Notes: generated by a model from the sequence alone, not told the origin. Positions 46,365-58,610 are shown, numbered from the stretch's first letter. The stretch: DNA of 64,000 nt from Casuarina equisetifolia (GCA_028551475.1 CM052360.1:20866682-20930681), one strand, 5' to 3'. Numbers and translations: made by a program.

Positions 46365-47586
46365 TATGCAAAAAAGTAAAGCATGCACGATATTTGTGGA
46401 AGACATAAAGAAGAGGGAAATGAAAATTTTCCCATAAAGAAAAGGAGGGAAACGAAACTTTGAAATAATTCACATTTAAGAAATTGCAATACAATACAAT
46501 TGAACCACAATACAATTTATTATTTTTTCCTTGTCCATGCTTTTTATTAAATGGTCCTAACACCTGGAGTAAGAGGATTGGGTTGTAGACTCCTAAAACA
46601 ATTAGATTTTGACGTTTCAAACCTTATTTTAATAAAAGAATATGACATTTTGACTAATCTTACTAATTAGGGTGTAAGGCATATAAACTATATTAATTAT
46701 TTGTAGGAGTTTTGAAAATTTTCAGATGAAAATTTTTAAACCTAGTTGATAGATGTTTGATTGCATTATGTTTTATTATAAATTTTGGGATATAAAAATA
46801 TATGACATTTAAAAAAATAAAAATTAAGTATTTAAAAATTCCAACAATAACATAAAATTTAGTAGTTAGAAATTAAGACGCCTATTTCTCCATGTTAAAA
46901 CTTATGTTTGTAAGAGCTTTTTCATGTTCTATATTGTGTGTTTGAAATGTTATTTAGGTAGGATTCCAGCTATGGCATAAGACTTGTTTTAGATTAAAAT
47001 GAATGGTAGAGAATATAGATCTGGACCGTAATTTTTGTTTTGATTTATATGAATAAATAACTGCTTTCCCAGGAAAGGCTTATGCATTACAAAAGCTGGA
47101 AAAACCACACTATCCATATAAATAATATAGGCATCATTAACAGCCTTTGGATGCCAAGATTTTAGTATATAGTTTTTACCTTATATTTTTATTTTATCTT
47201 TTGACTTTCAAAATTTTAAACCGGCTAAAAGGGTTTCAGCTGGCATTCATGCATAGCCAATGAATTGAACTCCAAAAGTTTTCTCCCACCGGTAGTCAGA
47301 GAAGAGGAAGATCCCCTGGACTTGGCCCCGGGAACAGGCAGGATTTGGTGGTTAATTCTGCCATAGGGTTAAACTTTTATTTGATTTGGTCCTGCCCTAT
47401 TCACAAATGATGACAGGGTCAACAAGGGGACAGCTTCAGTCCTTTCAATCTCAAATATGCATGACTGCTGAACTAATTTGGGAGTTGAACAAAGCTTCAT
47501 AAAAAACGCAATAGTACCTTGTTTTGGACGAGCAAGCAAAGTGGATGGGGAACGGGACGGCAATGGAATAAACATTTATCAAGTCG

Positions 47587-47822
47587 TGTCGGTACGTTAT
47601 CGGCTTCGACTATGACCCGCTGCGGTCTACGTTCCCACAGAATCCCGCAGCTTCAGTTCTTTGTCGAGCGCTTCAGCGCCGAACACTGACGCCGACGGGG
47701 TCCGCTACCGGACCGCTTCGGCCCATTACAGTATAGAAGATCTAACGCTAAGTTCATTTGGGAAATGGTCTGATCTACCTTACAGCCGCAGTCGCATTCA
47801 CGGGAAATATTCGGATTTGGAA
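47587..47822 (+). other. GC-rich block in GLP5 upstream region
   Basis: Identical to the block at 32635-32870. Confidence 0.5.
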
Positions 47823-48082
47823 TCATGTTTTGAACGAGCAAGAGAAGTGGTTAGAGAACGAGCGAGCCACTGAATAAACATATATCAAATCGTATCTTGT
47901 CCAGGAAGTTAGAAGATAGACGTCGTAAAGTTACTTTTTTGGCCATTTCCATCTCGAATATCAACCAGTGATGCTTTCAACTGGGAATTAGCCAAAGCAA
48001 AATCAGAATCTTCTACAAACATTTACCAAGTCGTATCTCCTCCGTCAAAGCAAGAACATAGACCCGTTCAGTGACTCGTGCT

Positions 48083-48089
48083 TATAAAT
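48083..48089 (+). promoter_or_regulatory. TATA box of GLP5
   Basis: TATAAAT lies 90 bp before the start codon. Confidence 0.7.
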
Positions 48090-48172
48090 AGTCGTGTTCC
48101 ATTGCAACATTCATCGTTCCTCACCCAAAAAGCAGGAGTACACGAAATACAGAAAGAGAGACAACCCCAAAA

Positions 48173-48977
48173 ATGAAGAACGCCGTTCCAAAGTTCCTAG
48201 TAGCTGCCGTCCTCTTGTCTGTAGCATGCTCCATTGCTTCTGCCTACGACCCTAGCCCTCTGCAAGACTTTTGCGTTTCAACTAACAGTTCTGCTTCTGG
48301 AGGTATAGAGTCCTTTCAAACATCTCAAGTTCTGATTTTCCTCGTGATATAACTCTGCAAAATACTGTTTTGAACTCATTTATTTTCATGTTAATGTGTA
48401 AGCATTCCAGCTCTGATATAACACTCTTTTTTCTCGTGCAGTATTTGTGAACGGAAAGTTCTGCAAGGATCCAAAACTTGTCAACGCCAACGACTTCTTC
48501 TTCTCGGGCTTAAACATTCCGGGGAACACCTCAAATCAACGAGGGTCAAGCGTCAATCTTGTAAACGTGGACAAATTATTAGGCCTCAACACCTTAGGCA
48601 TATCTTTGGCTCGCATAGACTTTGCACCATATGGGTTGAATCCTCCACATACCCACCCTCGTGGCACTGAGATTCTGGTAGTCGTAGAGGGTTCTCTGCT
48701 CGTCGGCTTTGTGACATCCAACCCAGAAAACCGCCTCATCACCAAAGTTCTAAATGCAGGAGACGTGTTTGTCTTTCCAATCGGTCTGATTCACTTCCAG
48801 TTCAACGTGGGTAAGACAAATGCTGTTGCCTTTGCCGGTCTGAGTAGCCAGAATCCTGGCACCATCACCATCGCGAATGCTGTGTTTGGATCTGATCCTC
48901 CCATCAATCCTGATGTGCTTGCCAAGGCCTTCCAAGTGGACAAGAACGTGATTAATTATCTTCAGAAACAATTCTGA
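48173..48977 (+). CDS. GLP: Germin-like protein 5 (right end of array)
   Basis: Exons are 48173-48302 and 48442-48977, 221 residues, Asp at residue 87, with metal ligands intact. Promoter, exon 1 and intron equal the array copies. From about 48545 in exon 2 it departs through many silent changes (such as CCACATACCC, GAAAACCGC, GGAGACGTG, GCTGTGTTT) that it shares in part with GLP7, and its 3' flank is different. The array therefore ends inside this exon. Confidence 0.93.
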
Positions 48978-51039
48978 TGAGAGAGTGTTAAAAAGGAATG
49001 AACTACGTGTAATAGCCAATAACGAATCATTTGATTATTCAATTAAAGTTTGTTATTATTTCAGTTGTTGTAAATTCATAGCAGCAACAATATGAATACA
49101 ATGAATTTTGTCTTTTTTTACCTTATGGAAATTGCTTAGTAGTTATAGATGTTAAATATGTTCACGTTTAAATTTATGAAAATTTTGAGTTCTGTTAGAA
49201 GATAAGGATCTGCAAAGATCATATCAGTGTATTTACCCGCAAAATTGTTATGCTTTAGGGAGAAGTTATGGTCCATCTTTTATTTTCTTTAGCCTTGGAA
49301 GGGAGAAACCTTCCTTTTTGAAATGAGCAAAAGCTTTTCTAGTAGCTGTCTTTTCACTCTATGCAAGAAGTAAAACATGCATGTTATTGGTAGAGATGAA
49401 AACAAAAGGAGAACGAAATTTTACCTATAAAAGAATAGGGAAATGAAATTTCGAAATAATTCAAATTTAAGAAATTTTAGAAGAGAGTGGAAACAATGGA
49501 TAAAAAAAAAAAGAAAAAATCAAACTAGCCAATTTTCTCTCTTCTTTCTCTCTCACGCCTAAACCTTACCAAAGATACTTCTGCCTACTTAATCAACTCT
49601 AACACTAGTCACCTTACTGTGGCCGCTACTACCCTCGTCATTGTTTGAAGGGCCTCAACAAATGCTGTCACCTTTAACTCTTTTGGGGTAGCTGGCATGC
49701 CATCAAATTGTTTGGATGCAAATCTTTATGCCTTTTCGTCGCTGGTGGCCAAATTTGCATCCTTGGTGTTGACTCTTTCGCATTGCTCATGCTTCAAAAG
49801 GCTTTTTTGGGTTGCCTTTATAGGTAATGTTTCCTATACCAATGGCCTTTGCCAAATCTTATATTTCTTTTCTTACCAATCCAGCAAAACCTTTGTCCTT
49901 TTCAGTGCCTCCACCAATTCTGCTTATTTCTTTCTCTCTAAAAGAACCCACAACATACGAGGGAGAGCTAGAATTTTGCATACTCCCTTTTGAATGTCAA
50001 CAAGCCATAGATTTTTATAGATTTATGCTTATATCAAACTTTGGAGTAGGTTGTCCTTTTATAAAATCCTTTAGTAAATCTTACCATAGTTAAGTTAATA
50101 CATCCTTGGAGTATTCAGATTCTCTTATTTATAGAGGAGGATCTCATCATGGCTTGGTCACGTGAATCATAAGTCTTTGAGAACCTTATTTTCTCTTCTA
50201 TAAATGGTTGAAAGTACTAAACAAGTGTAACCAATGCAAACACATGGCACTCTAGCTATGATTACCATGTTTGTCTTTATCCCTTTATAATCCTTCAAGT
50301 TTATGTGGAATAAGTAATAGGCTTGATCATTTTCTTTAGGGTGGATGATAACAATTGTTTTTATTCTTTTTTTTTAATAATGAATATGTGTGTTTACTCA
50401 TCGAAAAATAAAAGAATATATAAGTTTAAGGGTATATCTTAATATTACAACTTATATAAGAAAAAATTAAGTTTGGAATCCTTAAGTTATGATACAACAA
50501 AATATTCGCTTCAATGGGTTTAATGTTCTTAAATAGAAATGCTTTTTCACATATTATTTTGCTACTTTTAGCCAATAAAAATGGTATTTCAACAGCTTTA
50601 TTTTGAAAACATTTATTACATTATTCAAACCAAATACAATAAATACATATTAAAAAATTACAATATAGGTCAATTGAGATGAACCATTGAGATATCATTT
50701 TTGCTAAATTAAGTTTATTCTTGCATATGAGCTATCCAATGAAGTTATGTTTACTGATTTCACTTGATCATATCAAGTCATGCCTTTCAACCTTAATATT
50801 AACTTAGCACAATTTTTTGTATGTTTCTTTACAACAATAAGAAGGTCTGGAAAGTACAAATGTGAGAATCTATTGTAGCTTGAAAAGATATCTTCAACTC
50901 CATGTCATATTTCCTTTGATTTCAAGATGTATAATTGAAGTTTTCTTGCATTTAGTAATATAAATTCATATGCCCATAAGGAAAAACCAGGAAAATTGAT
51001 GAAATTCTAGAATGACTACCTTAACAAAACCTTATTCTA
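48978..51039. other. Right flank of the array, with B3 5' relic
   Basis: The stretch 49195-49440 is a diverged fragment of the 5' part of the B3 gene and its flank (compare the GTCTTTTCACTCTATGCAA segment in 31400-31425). The stretch about 50365-50540 resembles the right arm of the foldback. The part 49560-50100 has open stretches but no recognised family. No gene is called. Confidence 0.5.
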
Positions 51040-51960
51040 CACTTTACGGTCTAGTAGCTTAAGTCCTTCTTTCTCTTTAGGTGAACAAATAATATGCCCA
51101 GTGACCTTATGAGTTTTATAATATTTTGAATTGCCTCTTCACAAAAAGTTATTAATCTTCTTCTTAATCTCATAAATGGTTTGCTTTGAGAGAATAAACA
51201 TTTGCATCCAAAAGGTGTAAATAATAGTAAAAACTAATTTTGTCACTTATAACCTTTTTGCATAACTTAGGTGTCTCATTCCCCATCCATGAATTCTTCC
51301 CATGATTTTCTTTGTCAAAACCTTAGAATTAGTGTAATTTTTTCTTTATTGTAATAAGAAAAGTACCAAGATACCTAATAGGAAGAGTTCTCTTAGAAAA
51401 TGGAGTGTAATCCAATATTAGAAGCTTTTTCTGCTCATTGAGCCTTAAAAAAAATATCTAGCTTTTGCTTAGATTAAAATGTACATCTATAAGTGCTACA
51501 AAGTCCTCCAAAGTATTATTGAGATGTGAAAATAAATTAACATCCCCATATGCAAATAAAAATAAATCATTGACAAAAAAAAGGTGAGTGATTTTTTCTT
51601 TTTGTAGTGCCAATGATATTTGAAAGTAGAAGCAAAAGTTTTCTTAATCATAACTATGTTAAGAATCTTTAAGACAAGAATAAATAAATAAGGGGATATA
51701 AGATCTTCTTGCCTTAATTCATTTGTACCCTCAAAATAACTAACATGCTTACCCTTAAAGTTTATAAAGAATTTGGTAATAGTAATAAATTGAACAATTA
51801 GATCAATTAATATTTAAGTATGAGTAACTTAAAGGAGTCCTAATACTGTACCCCATTTAAGCATGACATAAGCTAAAATAAGATCAATTTTAATGGCAAG
51901 ATGTTTACCTTTATCTCCTTTATGATAATTATCAAGCAACCTTAACAAAGCATAACATTT
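51040..51960 (-). mobile_element. LINE (non-LTR retrotransposon) reverse-transcriptase relic
   Basis: On the minus strand, broken frames give in order AIKIDLILAYVMLKW (51890s), ELRQEDLISPYLFILVLKIL (51720-51665), LFFVNDLFLFAYGDVNLF (around 51590-51530) and LPIRYLG (near 51380). These are the standard L1-type plant RT blocks. The catalytic FADD is degenerate (FVND) and several frameshifts and stops are present, so it is dead. No poly-A end or target duplication was fixed. Confidence 0.75.
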
Positions 51961-51963
51961 TAG

Positions 51964-52270
51964 CTTCTAGAGGTGTGAAATCCTTTAAAGCATCTCACTT
52001 TTTGATTTTCCCTGTGATATAACTCTGCACAATACTGTTCTTAACTCATTTATTTTCATGCTACAAGACTCTGCATGTTTACGTTTATATATTACCCTGA
52101 CGCAAGAATTACAAGGGTTTTTTTTCGTGTTCTGCATCGCATGTCTCTCGGGGTGTTAATGTGGAAGCATTCCAGCTCTGATATAACACTTATTTTCTCG
52201 TGCAGTTTTTGTGAACGGAAAGTTCTGCAAGGACCCAAAACTTGTCAATGCCAAGGACTTCTTCTTCTAT
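51964..52270 (+). pseudogene. Truncated germin-like gene fragment
   Basis: It begins at the GLP exon 1/intron border (CTTCTAGAGGTGTG for CTTCTGGAGGTATA), contains the long GLP7-type intron (CTGCATGTTTAC and CAAGAATTACAAGGGT), the TCGTGCAG acceptor, and the first about 20 codons of exon 2 ([15 protein letters not shown]), then loses homology at about 52270. Exon 1 and most of exon 2 are missing. Its left edge abuts the LINE relic. Confidence 0.85.
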
Positions 52271-54562
52271 TTGCAAAAATAAATTTCATATGTATGGAAA
52301 ATCTAAAGCCCAGCATTTAGGTGATGGAAAAGGAAAATAAACTCAGATAGCTAAGGAATCCAATGTGTGAAAAATAAAGGAAAATACAAAAGAGTTAGAA
52401 GCATTGGTAATATTTAAAGTTTTGCATAAAAATGAAATGATTCTTTGGTAATGTTTAAATATAAAAAATATTTTTCCTAACTCAAAAATTAACTATGGGC
52501 TTAGACTTTGAGTCTTCCAATATGGTATCATAATCCAACTTTATATACATTAAATCTTGTTATATTTTGAACCCTTCAGATACATTTGGTAAATGGAAGT
52601 ATTCATTTTATCATGTTTAACCTTGAGTAGAGAGAGAGATGAAGGGAGAAATGTGTGTGTGTGTGTGTGTGCATATTTGAGTATAAATTACAGTACAGTT
52701 TTCAGTATAATACATCTTAGTGTACAACATGTGCAGAATAGTGAATAAAAAGAAGGAAATTTATTAGTCATGTTTGTTTAACTTGTACATTTCTTTGTAT
52801 CTTTAAAGAGTGCTTGAGAGTGTGTTTGATGGAGAATTCATATAAGAAAACTTCTGCATTATTGATTGCAAGTAGTGAAAGAACTTCTACCTTACCTGTA
52901 GATGTAAACAATTATTGGTTGAATTAAATAAATTTGTATGTTTTTTCTTGTGATTTTTTATTTGGTATTTAATTCCATATTTAGACAACATCCAAAATGA
53001 TATCTTAAGCATGACAAAAAGTCTATTTTGATTATTAATTTGGACTTAATTAAAACATAATACTAACCTTCTTGCTACACATTATACACCTATTTGTTAT
53101 TTTACACAACACAAACCACAAACTTCCAATACATACATGAACCACTGAATCATTTACACTAGAAAAAAACAAAAAAGATTTTTCCGTTAATCATGGCCTA
53201 ACATACGTGAGGGATGTGGTTGGTGACCCTGCCTCTTGCATGTGCTACCTCCTGCATTAATTCCGCCTGCATGCATGTTCGTGGGGGAGATTATACTTGT
53301 CAGTCGGTTAGCTATTATTTATTCCCACTGATTCTATTCAATTAACCAGCAATGGTTGTAGCAAATATATCTTCAAAACGCAATACAAATTAATATATTT
53401 TATTATACATTACTTAAAAATAACTATATAACAAAACCTTCAAACCTTTCTTCAATAATAATTATGAAAGAACAAAATTTGATTGTCACGAGAAAAAGAT
53501 AGTTGGGAAAATTTAAGTTTTTACTATTCCAATGAGTAGGCTATTTATTGATGGAAAAAAGTTTCATTCATTTACAGAACTGTCAAAATAGTCCTATCAA
53601 TAATTAGTGGTGGTTTTCTAGCCCGCCTGAATATTTTAATTGATATAAAATAAAATGTTCACAAAAATTTGAATCCTGCCATTACAATCGCTTAAATTCC
53701 GACAATCAGACTCTCGAAATTGTACTAATGACCATTGATTATTTTTGTATTAATCATTGCACCATACTTGTTAGAAGGTTGGCTTTATTTTCAATATTAG
53801 GCTTAGGTAAATCCAACTATTAGGTCATACTTAAAAGTACATTATGAAATAAATCATAGTGGTGACATGAAAGTGCTTCCATATACATCGATATGTATTA
53901 AACATGCAATCAATTTGGATGCACCGAATTATTGCTTTGAATTCTAGTGTTATTTGGGTTGATATTAATAAATATTTACACTCACACTTCCTTCTTTATA
54001 TTTTTTTTCCAATTACATTACGTCATGTACTCTCAAATCCTTTTACAAAGTAAACTACCAACGATAAATTTATAAATATGTAAATTATGAAAAACTACAT
54101 AATAAAGTGGTTTTATTGTACAAAATAGGTCAAACTATAAATTCTCACCGCTATGCTTTTCAAACCTTCTTATTATTGTAAAGAAACATACAAAGAATTG
54201 TGCCAAGTAAATACTGAGGTTGAATGGTATGATTTGATATGGTTAGAAGGAATCAACAAACATAATTTCATTGGTTGACTCATATGTAGGGACAAACTTC
54301 ATTATTAGAAGTAATTTCTCGATGGCTCCTCTTAATTGGTCTATATTATAATTTTTATGGTTCTCAATATGAAAGCAGGTTATACTTATTTTTTCAGTGT
54401 ACTTAGATTAGCCAGATTTAAAGAAGTATTATAACATAACAAGATCTTCATAAGAATATCAACGATTAGAATTTTGAACTATGTAATCTTTTGTGTAGTC
54501 TTGTCCATGTATTCTTTTGTTTTTCTTTTTTGACTTATCAAATGTGACGATCTTACAAGCAT
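52271..54562. other. AT-rich intergenic DNA
   Basis: No gene was recognised. It holds a (GT)n microsatellite at 52652-52671 and a short GC-richer patch near 53210-53290 containing the RY-like word GCATGCATG. Confidence 0.55.
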
Positions 54563-55021
54563 TAAAAACCTTCTTACTGTTCGTATATGAAGTCCATTCG
54601 TTATATCTTGGCAATATGAAGAATGGGTTGACTACATCAATGGCTTCCTAGAAACTACCAATTCCCTGCGCCGCATACGACTTAATCAGCGTTGATGTCC
54701 TATCCTTTGAGATAACGTCTTGAGTTTTACATCGACCTTTTTTGACTTTATCTTTCGTATATCAATTTTAATAACGAAATTGACTAATTGATTATAACTG
54801 TAGGGCGTCTCCTGGAATCGTGGGATGGATAAGCATGACTGGAAAGAATATTTTACTTATTGTGAGGCTAAATTATACCTTTTCTATTATAACAATTAAA
54901 TCATACTTTTTAGTAGTATTGCCTTTATTGTCTCTAGGCAGCCATTGATCTGGTCAACGCATTTTCCTATTGCTAATATGTAACGAATGGACTTCATATT
55001 TGAACAGTAAGAAGATTTAAA
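54563..55021. mobile_element. MITE-like element with about 55-bp terminal inverted repeats
   Basis: The left end (54563-54618) contains CTTCTTACTGTTC and ATATGAAGTCCATTCGTTA. The right end (54966-55021) contains the reverse complement, TAACGAATGGACTTCATAT and GAACAGTAAGAAG. The two arms match over about 55 bp with a few changes, around a 350-bp interior without coding capacity. This is the structure of a small non-autonomous DNA transposon. A target duplication is not clear (TTAAA at both ends), so the superfamily is open. Confidence 0.7.
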
Positions 55022-55447
55022 TCACTATACACCAAAGCGTCAAAAGAGAAAAACAAAGGAACATGGAAAAAGCAAAGGAACATGGAAAAGACTGGGCCCG
55101 ATGTTTCGTCTTTTCTTTTATGTCGTAAGACCCAGAAGGAGCGGCCTTCCATTCACAAACTTGATTGAGATCTTTCGGAACCAAGCATAAACTATTCCTC
55201 GTGCCGGCAAACGTCCTCATTTTCTCCGAAGCCTGTGTCTTATGAAATGCTTGACCGCTTCAACCCTTTCAATCTCACATGGCAATCGACATAGCCGCAT
55301 TTGAGATACATTGAAGAAATCGTATTTGGGTGCATGTTCAATTGTATTAGCAGTCGTAAATGGAAGCTTCAGCTATTAAATAAATACTTACCAAGTCCTA
55401 TCTTCTCCGTGGAAGTAAGAACAAAGACCCGTTCAGTGACTCACCCC

Positions 55448-55454
55448 TATAAGT
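55448..55454 (+). promoter_or_regulatory. TATA-like box of GLP6
   Basis: TATAAGT lies 93 bp before the start codon, in the position of TATAAAT in the other GLPs. Confidence 0.5.
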
Positions 55455-55540
55455 ACTTGTCTTCCCTGGGTGCATTTCTCATCCCTGACCAAACAGACAA
55501 GGATTCAAACATACTAAAAGCTCGAGATAGCCTCGGAATC

Positions 55541-56334
55541 ATGAAAGGTGGAAGTAAGTACTTAGTAACTGTAGCCCTTTTGGCCTTCGCATTCTCCCTT
55601 GCCTCTGCCCACGACCCCAGTCCTCTGCAAGACTTCTGTGTCGCAACTAAAGATCCTGCGTCTGCTGGTATGGAATCATAGAAATCTACGTACTAAGATC
55701 TCTCTTATTTTGTGCATCAGATTTTATTAACCCTTCCCTATAAAGCGCCCCATCTCTGACTTAGCATTCTTTGTCTACTGCAGCTTTTGTGAACGGAAAG
55801 TTCTGCAAGGATCCAAAGATTGTCACGGCCGACGATTTCTTCTTCTCTGGACTAAACGTTCCGAAAAGCACCGCAAGTAAACTCGGGGCAAATATAACTC
55901 TTTTGACTGCAGAAAAAATACCAGGACTAAGCACATTAGGCTTGTCATTTGCTCGCGTTGACTATGCACCAGGTGGCCTAAATCCTCCTCATACTCATCC
56001 TCGCGCTACTGAGATTCAGGTGGTCTTAGAGGGTACTTTGTACGTTGGTTTCGTCACATCCAACCCAGAGAACCGCTTCGTCACCAAAGTTCTACATGCA
56101 GGAGACGTATTTGTCTTCCCAGTTGGTCTCGTTCACTTCCAGTTTAACGCAGGAAGTACTAACACTGTTGCTCTTTCTGGTCTTAGTAGCCAGAATCCTG
56201 GACGTGTTGACATAGCAACGGATGTTTTTGGATCTACTCCTCCTATCAATCCTGATGTTCTCACAAAGGCATTCCAACTAGACAAGAATGTAGTGAACTA
56301 TCTCCAAAAACAGTCGTGGTGGAATAATTTGTAG
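55541..56334 (+). CDS. GLP: Germin-like protein 6 (divergent member)
   Basis: Exons are 55541-55667 and 55784-56334, with a 116-bp intron in the same position splitting an Ala codon, giving 225 residues. The signal peptide is 1-23 (ending ASA), then [19 protein letters not shown]. The germin boxes are the canonical [14 protein letters not shown] and [16 protein letters not shown], with both cysteines and all four metal ligands present. Many substitutions separate it from the other seven, and it ends QKQSWWNNL where they end QKQF. It is a separate older lineage within the cluster, not involved in the array. Its upstream region belongs to neither promoter class beyond the proximal 150 bp. Confidence 0.93.
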
Positions 56335-57357
56335 AGAAGTGTACGTAATAGCCAATTTTAGACGATTGCGTGGCTTGTGTAAATTTTGCTATTCTTTGAT
56401 TGTTGCAACTTCAGCAAATGATTATGTGAAATACAGTAGCTTCTTTCAGACCTCCTTCAATCGTGAAATAGTACAAAAGGTAGAATTATTATTCAAAAAA
56501 AAAATAAAAATCTACCTTTGTTCTTTTCTTGAGGAGCCCTCTCGAAGTCTTAATCACTTTTCTTTACCTCTACACATAATAATTTGTTTTTATAGCCAAA
56601 AAGATGTTAAAAAAGAATCGTGCGAAAGTGTTATTTTACATAGCATTTACCATTTTACTAGATTTTTAGTTGCAATACTTGACCGTAGTATAATACTACG
56701 AGAATGGTGGTACATCGTTTTGTCCCTTTCATGTGTTTTTTTTTTTTTTTTTTGGTTGCTTCATGGGTGAGGGCGAGGTTAGTTTTAGACACATTATTGT
56801 ATTTGGATCTAAGATCTCTGGTATCAAAGCTTAAAGAAAGAGCGGAACAAAACAAAAAGATGGGTGAGAGAAGAACAAACTTGAGAACGATTTGATTATC
56901 CATTTTTTTTCTTTTTCTTTTATAGGTAATTGTGGAAGGTGTGGGATGTATCGAAACCCTGCCGTTTGGTCGACGCCCATGCTAGCGACCAATTGATTTT
57001 CTTTCCAAAGTCATTGTTTTAAACCTTGTATGTCTCAAGCATTCATCAGGAAGTTTAGAAACTGGAAGAGAAATATAAGGTTTCTACTAAAACTCTAGGA
57101 TGCCTTTTATCAAACAATGCAAAGGAATTTCATGTGGCTAGCGCTAAAATATTTACATTGAATAAATGAACTTTATAAGTTGTATGAAAAATAAAACCTA
57201 TATTTGTGATAAATAAAATCTAAATCAAAAGCTTAGCTAGTCTACAAATTTATAGATTTTAAGATGGAAATCTTTAAACAATACTATGGATTGTTGATTC
57301 ATTGTTAGCAACCAATGATAATTCATTTCGTAGCAACCAATGATAGTGAGTGTTTAG
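56335..57357. other. 3' flank of GLP6 and spacer
   Basis: No gene was seen. It contains T-runs (for example 56738-56754) and otherwise unremarkable AT-rich DNA. Confidence 0.5.
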
Positions 57358-58200
57358 GATCAGAATGCTTCTGGGAGCTCTTCAAGCTAAACAATAAATG
57401 ATGTAGGAATTGAGAGTCTCGCGGAGGGCCTAGAATGCACTAGTGTACAAGCAGGGAAAAAGATAAACAAATTCAATTGTTGAGGGTTTTGATGCAAGAA
57501 TTGAAGCAAAGTTAACTCTAGGAATATGGTGTGGTATTTTCATTACAAGATGTCTTGGGTAGTGCCTAAAAAATGGGAGAAATTCTAGTTGGAATTTAAT
57601 TAGTTTAAAGTTAAGTTTTCTTCTATTATTCTAACTAAGTTGGGATGGGATAATTAAGAGCAAACTCATTTAGTCAACTAGTTTGATAACGAAAATGGTA
57701 AAATGATGAAGCATTAAAAAGAACTTAGGTAGCTAAACATTGACTTGAGATTCTTTTTTCGTTTTCATTTTTATTTAACTCACCAAATGTCCTCCTGAGA
57801 TGACAAGCTAAGTTAAGAGCAAGGAAGGAAAGTAAACAACAATTTACAAAAATAGAGGAGAATTCAACCTCATAATGTATGAGAAAAATGGAAAAAAGGG
57901 AAAATGAAACTAAAGGTGGAACAAGGAACTATTTCTGTGATGACTAGATTCTTCAAGGATCAAGACTCAATTGTTGATATTAGGTTGGAAACTCCCACCA
58001 AGGAAGTGGTGGTTTGTAAGACTAGAGCTAAAGGTTTTGTGAGTGCTACAATTAATGAGCACTTGATTCCAAATCATGATTTTGAGGGTGGAGACTTACT
58101 CACCTATTTATTCCTTCCACATAGGATTGATGGCTTCTCATTAGCATCTAAAGAAAACACATTTGATTTGAATTTGGATTGCTTTTCATAGTCCTTTCTA
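57358..58200 (+). repeat. Degenerate dispersed repeat, copy 1
   Basis: It shares the order of several diverged segments with 61258-62140: GATGCAAGAATTGAAGCAAA against GATGCAGGAATTGAAGCAAA, a TTCTTCTATTATTCTAA/TTCTTTTATTATTCTGA segment, and DIRLE followed by a KT-R segment. A 95-codon open stretch (57904-58191) contains FKDQDSIVDIRLETPTKEVV; the other copy is full of stops. It is probably a remnant of a transposon ORF of unknown family, not a host gene. Confidence 0.5.
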
Positions 58201-58550
58201 GGATGAAACATTTAACCATGGACTTACATGTTTATGGTTTTCTTTTGAGCACTTATGTGGGATTGATTACACCTATTGTAAAATGGGCTTGTCTATTCCT
58301 TTCCCATCTTTGAGTGCATGTAATTGTTAGTTAGTATATACCTCATCCAACTTTTCTTGATTTCAATTAAATAAATAGGATTCTTTGAAAAAAATAAAGA
58401 AATCTAAAGCATCAGCATAGAAACCCCCAACCAACCTAACAATTTGTAGGTTTTCATCCCCACCCTCTTTTGTTTTCTCTCTCCTTAAATGCTCCTTAGC
58501 AAAACCCATTTCTGGTTCTTGGCGGCTGCGTTGTCCTCACCGGCTCTAGT
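58201..58550. other. Spacer
   Basis: No feature was seen apart from AT-rich DNA and the start of a pyrimidine-rich stretch near 58460. Confidence 0.4.
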
Positions 58551-58610
58551 TTGTTTTTTTTTTTTTGGTCCCGGGGTTGGGGGGAGGGGGGGGGGGGGGG
58601 GAGGGAGTGG
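58551..58610. repeat. T-run followed by a long G-run (quadruplex-prone)
   Basis: About 15 T are followed by GGTCCCGGGG, then TTGGGGGGA and an uninterrupted run of about 18 G, then AGGGAG. Several G-tracts of four or more lie on the plus strand. The run length may be unreliable because such tracts are hard to sequence. Confidence 0.7.

Larger units (their letters stand above)
43458..48441 (+). repeat. GLP tandem array, unit 4 (4,984 bp)
   Basis: Runs from GLP4 exon 2 to the end of the GLP5 intron. It matches units 2 and 3 except for one base in GLP5 exon 1 (GTAGCATGC for GTGGCATGC, near 48223). Confidence 0.92.

Noticed and set aside
50365-50375. T-run at 50366 as the poly-A tail of the LINE relic
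   Set aside because: The adjoining DNA matches the foldback arm flank, where the same T-run occurs without any LINE.
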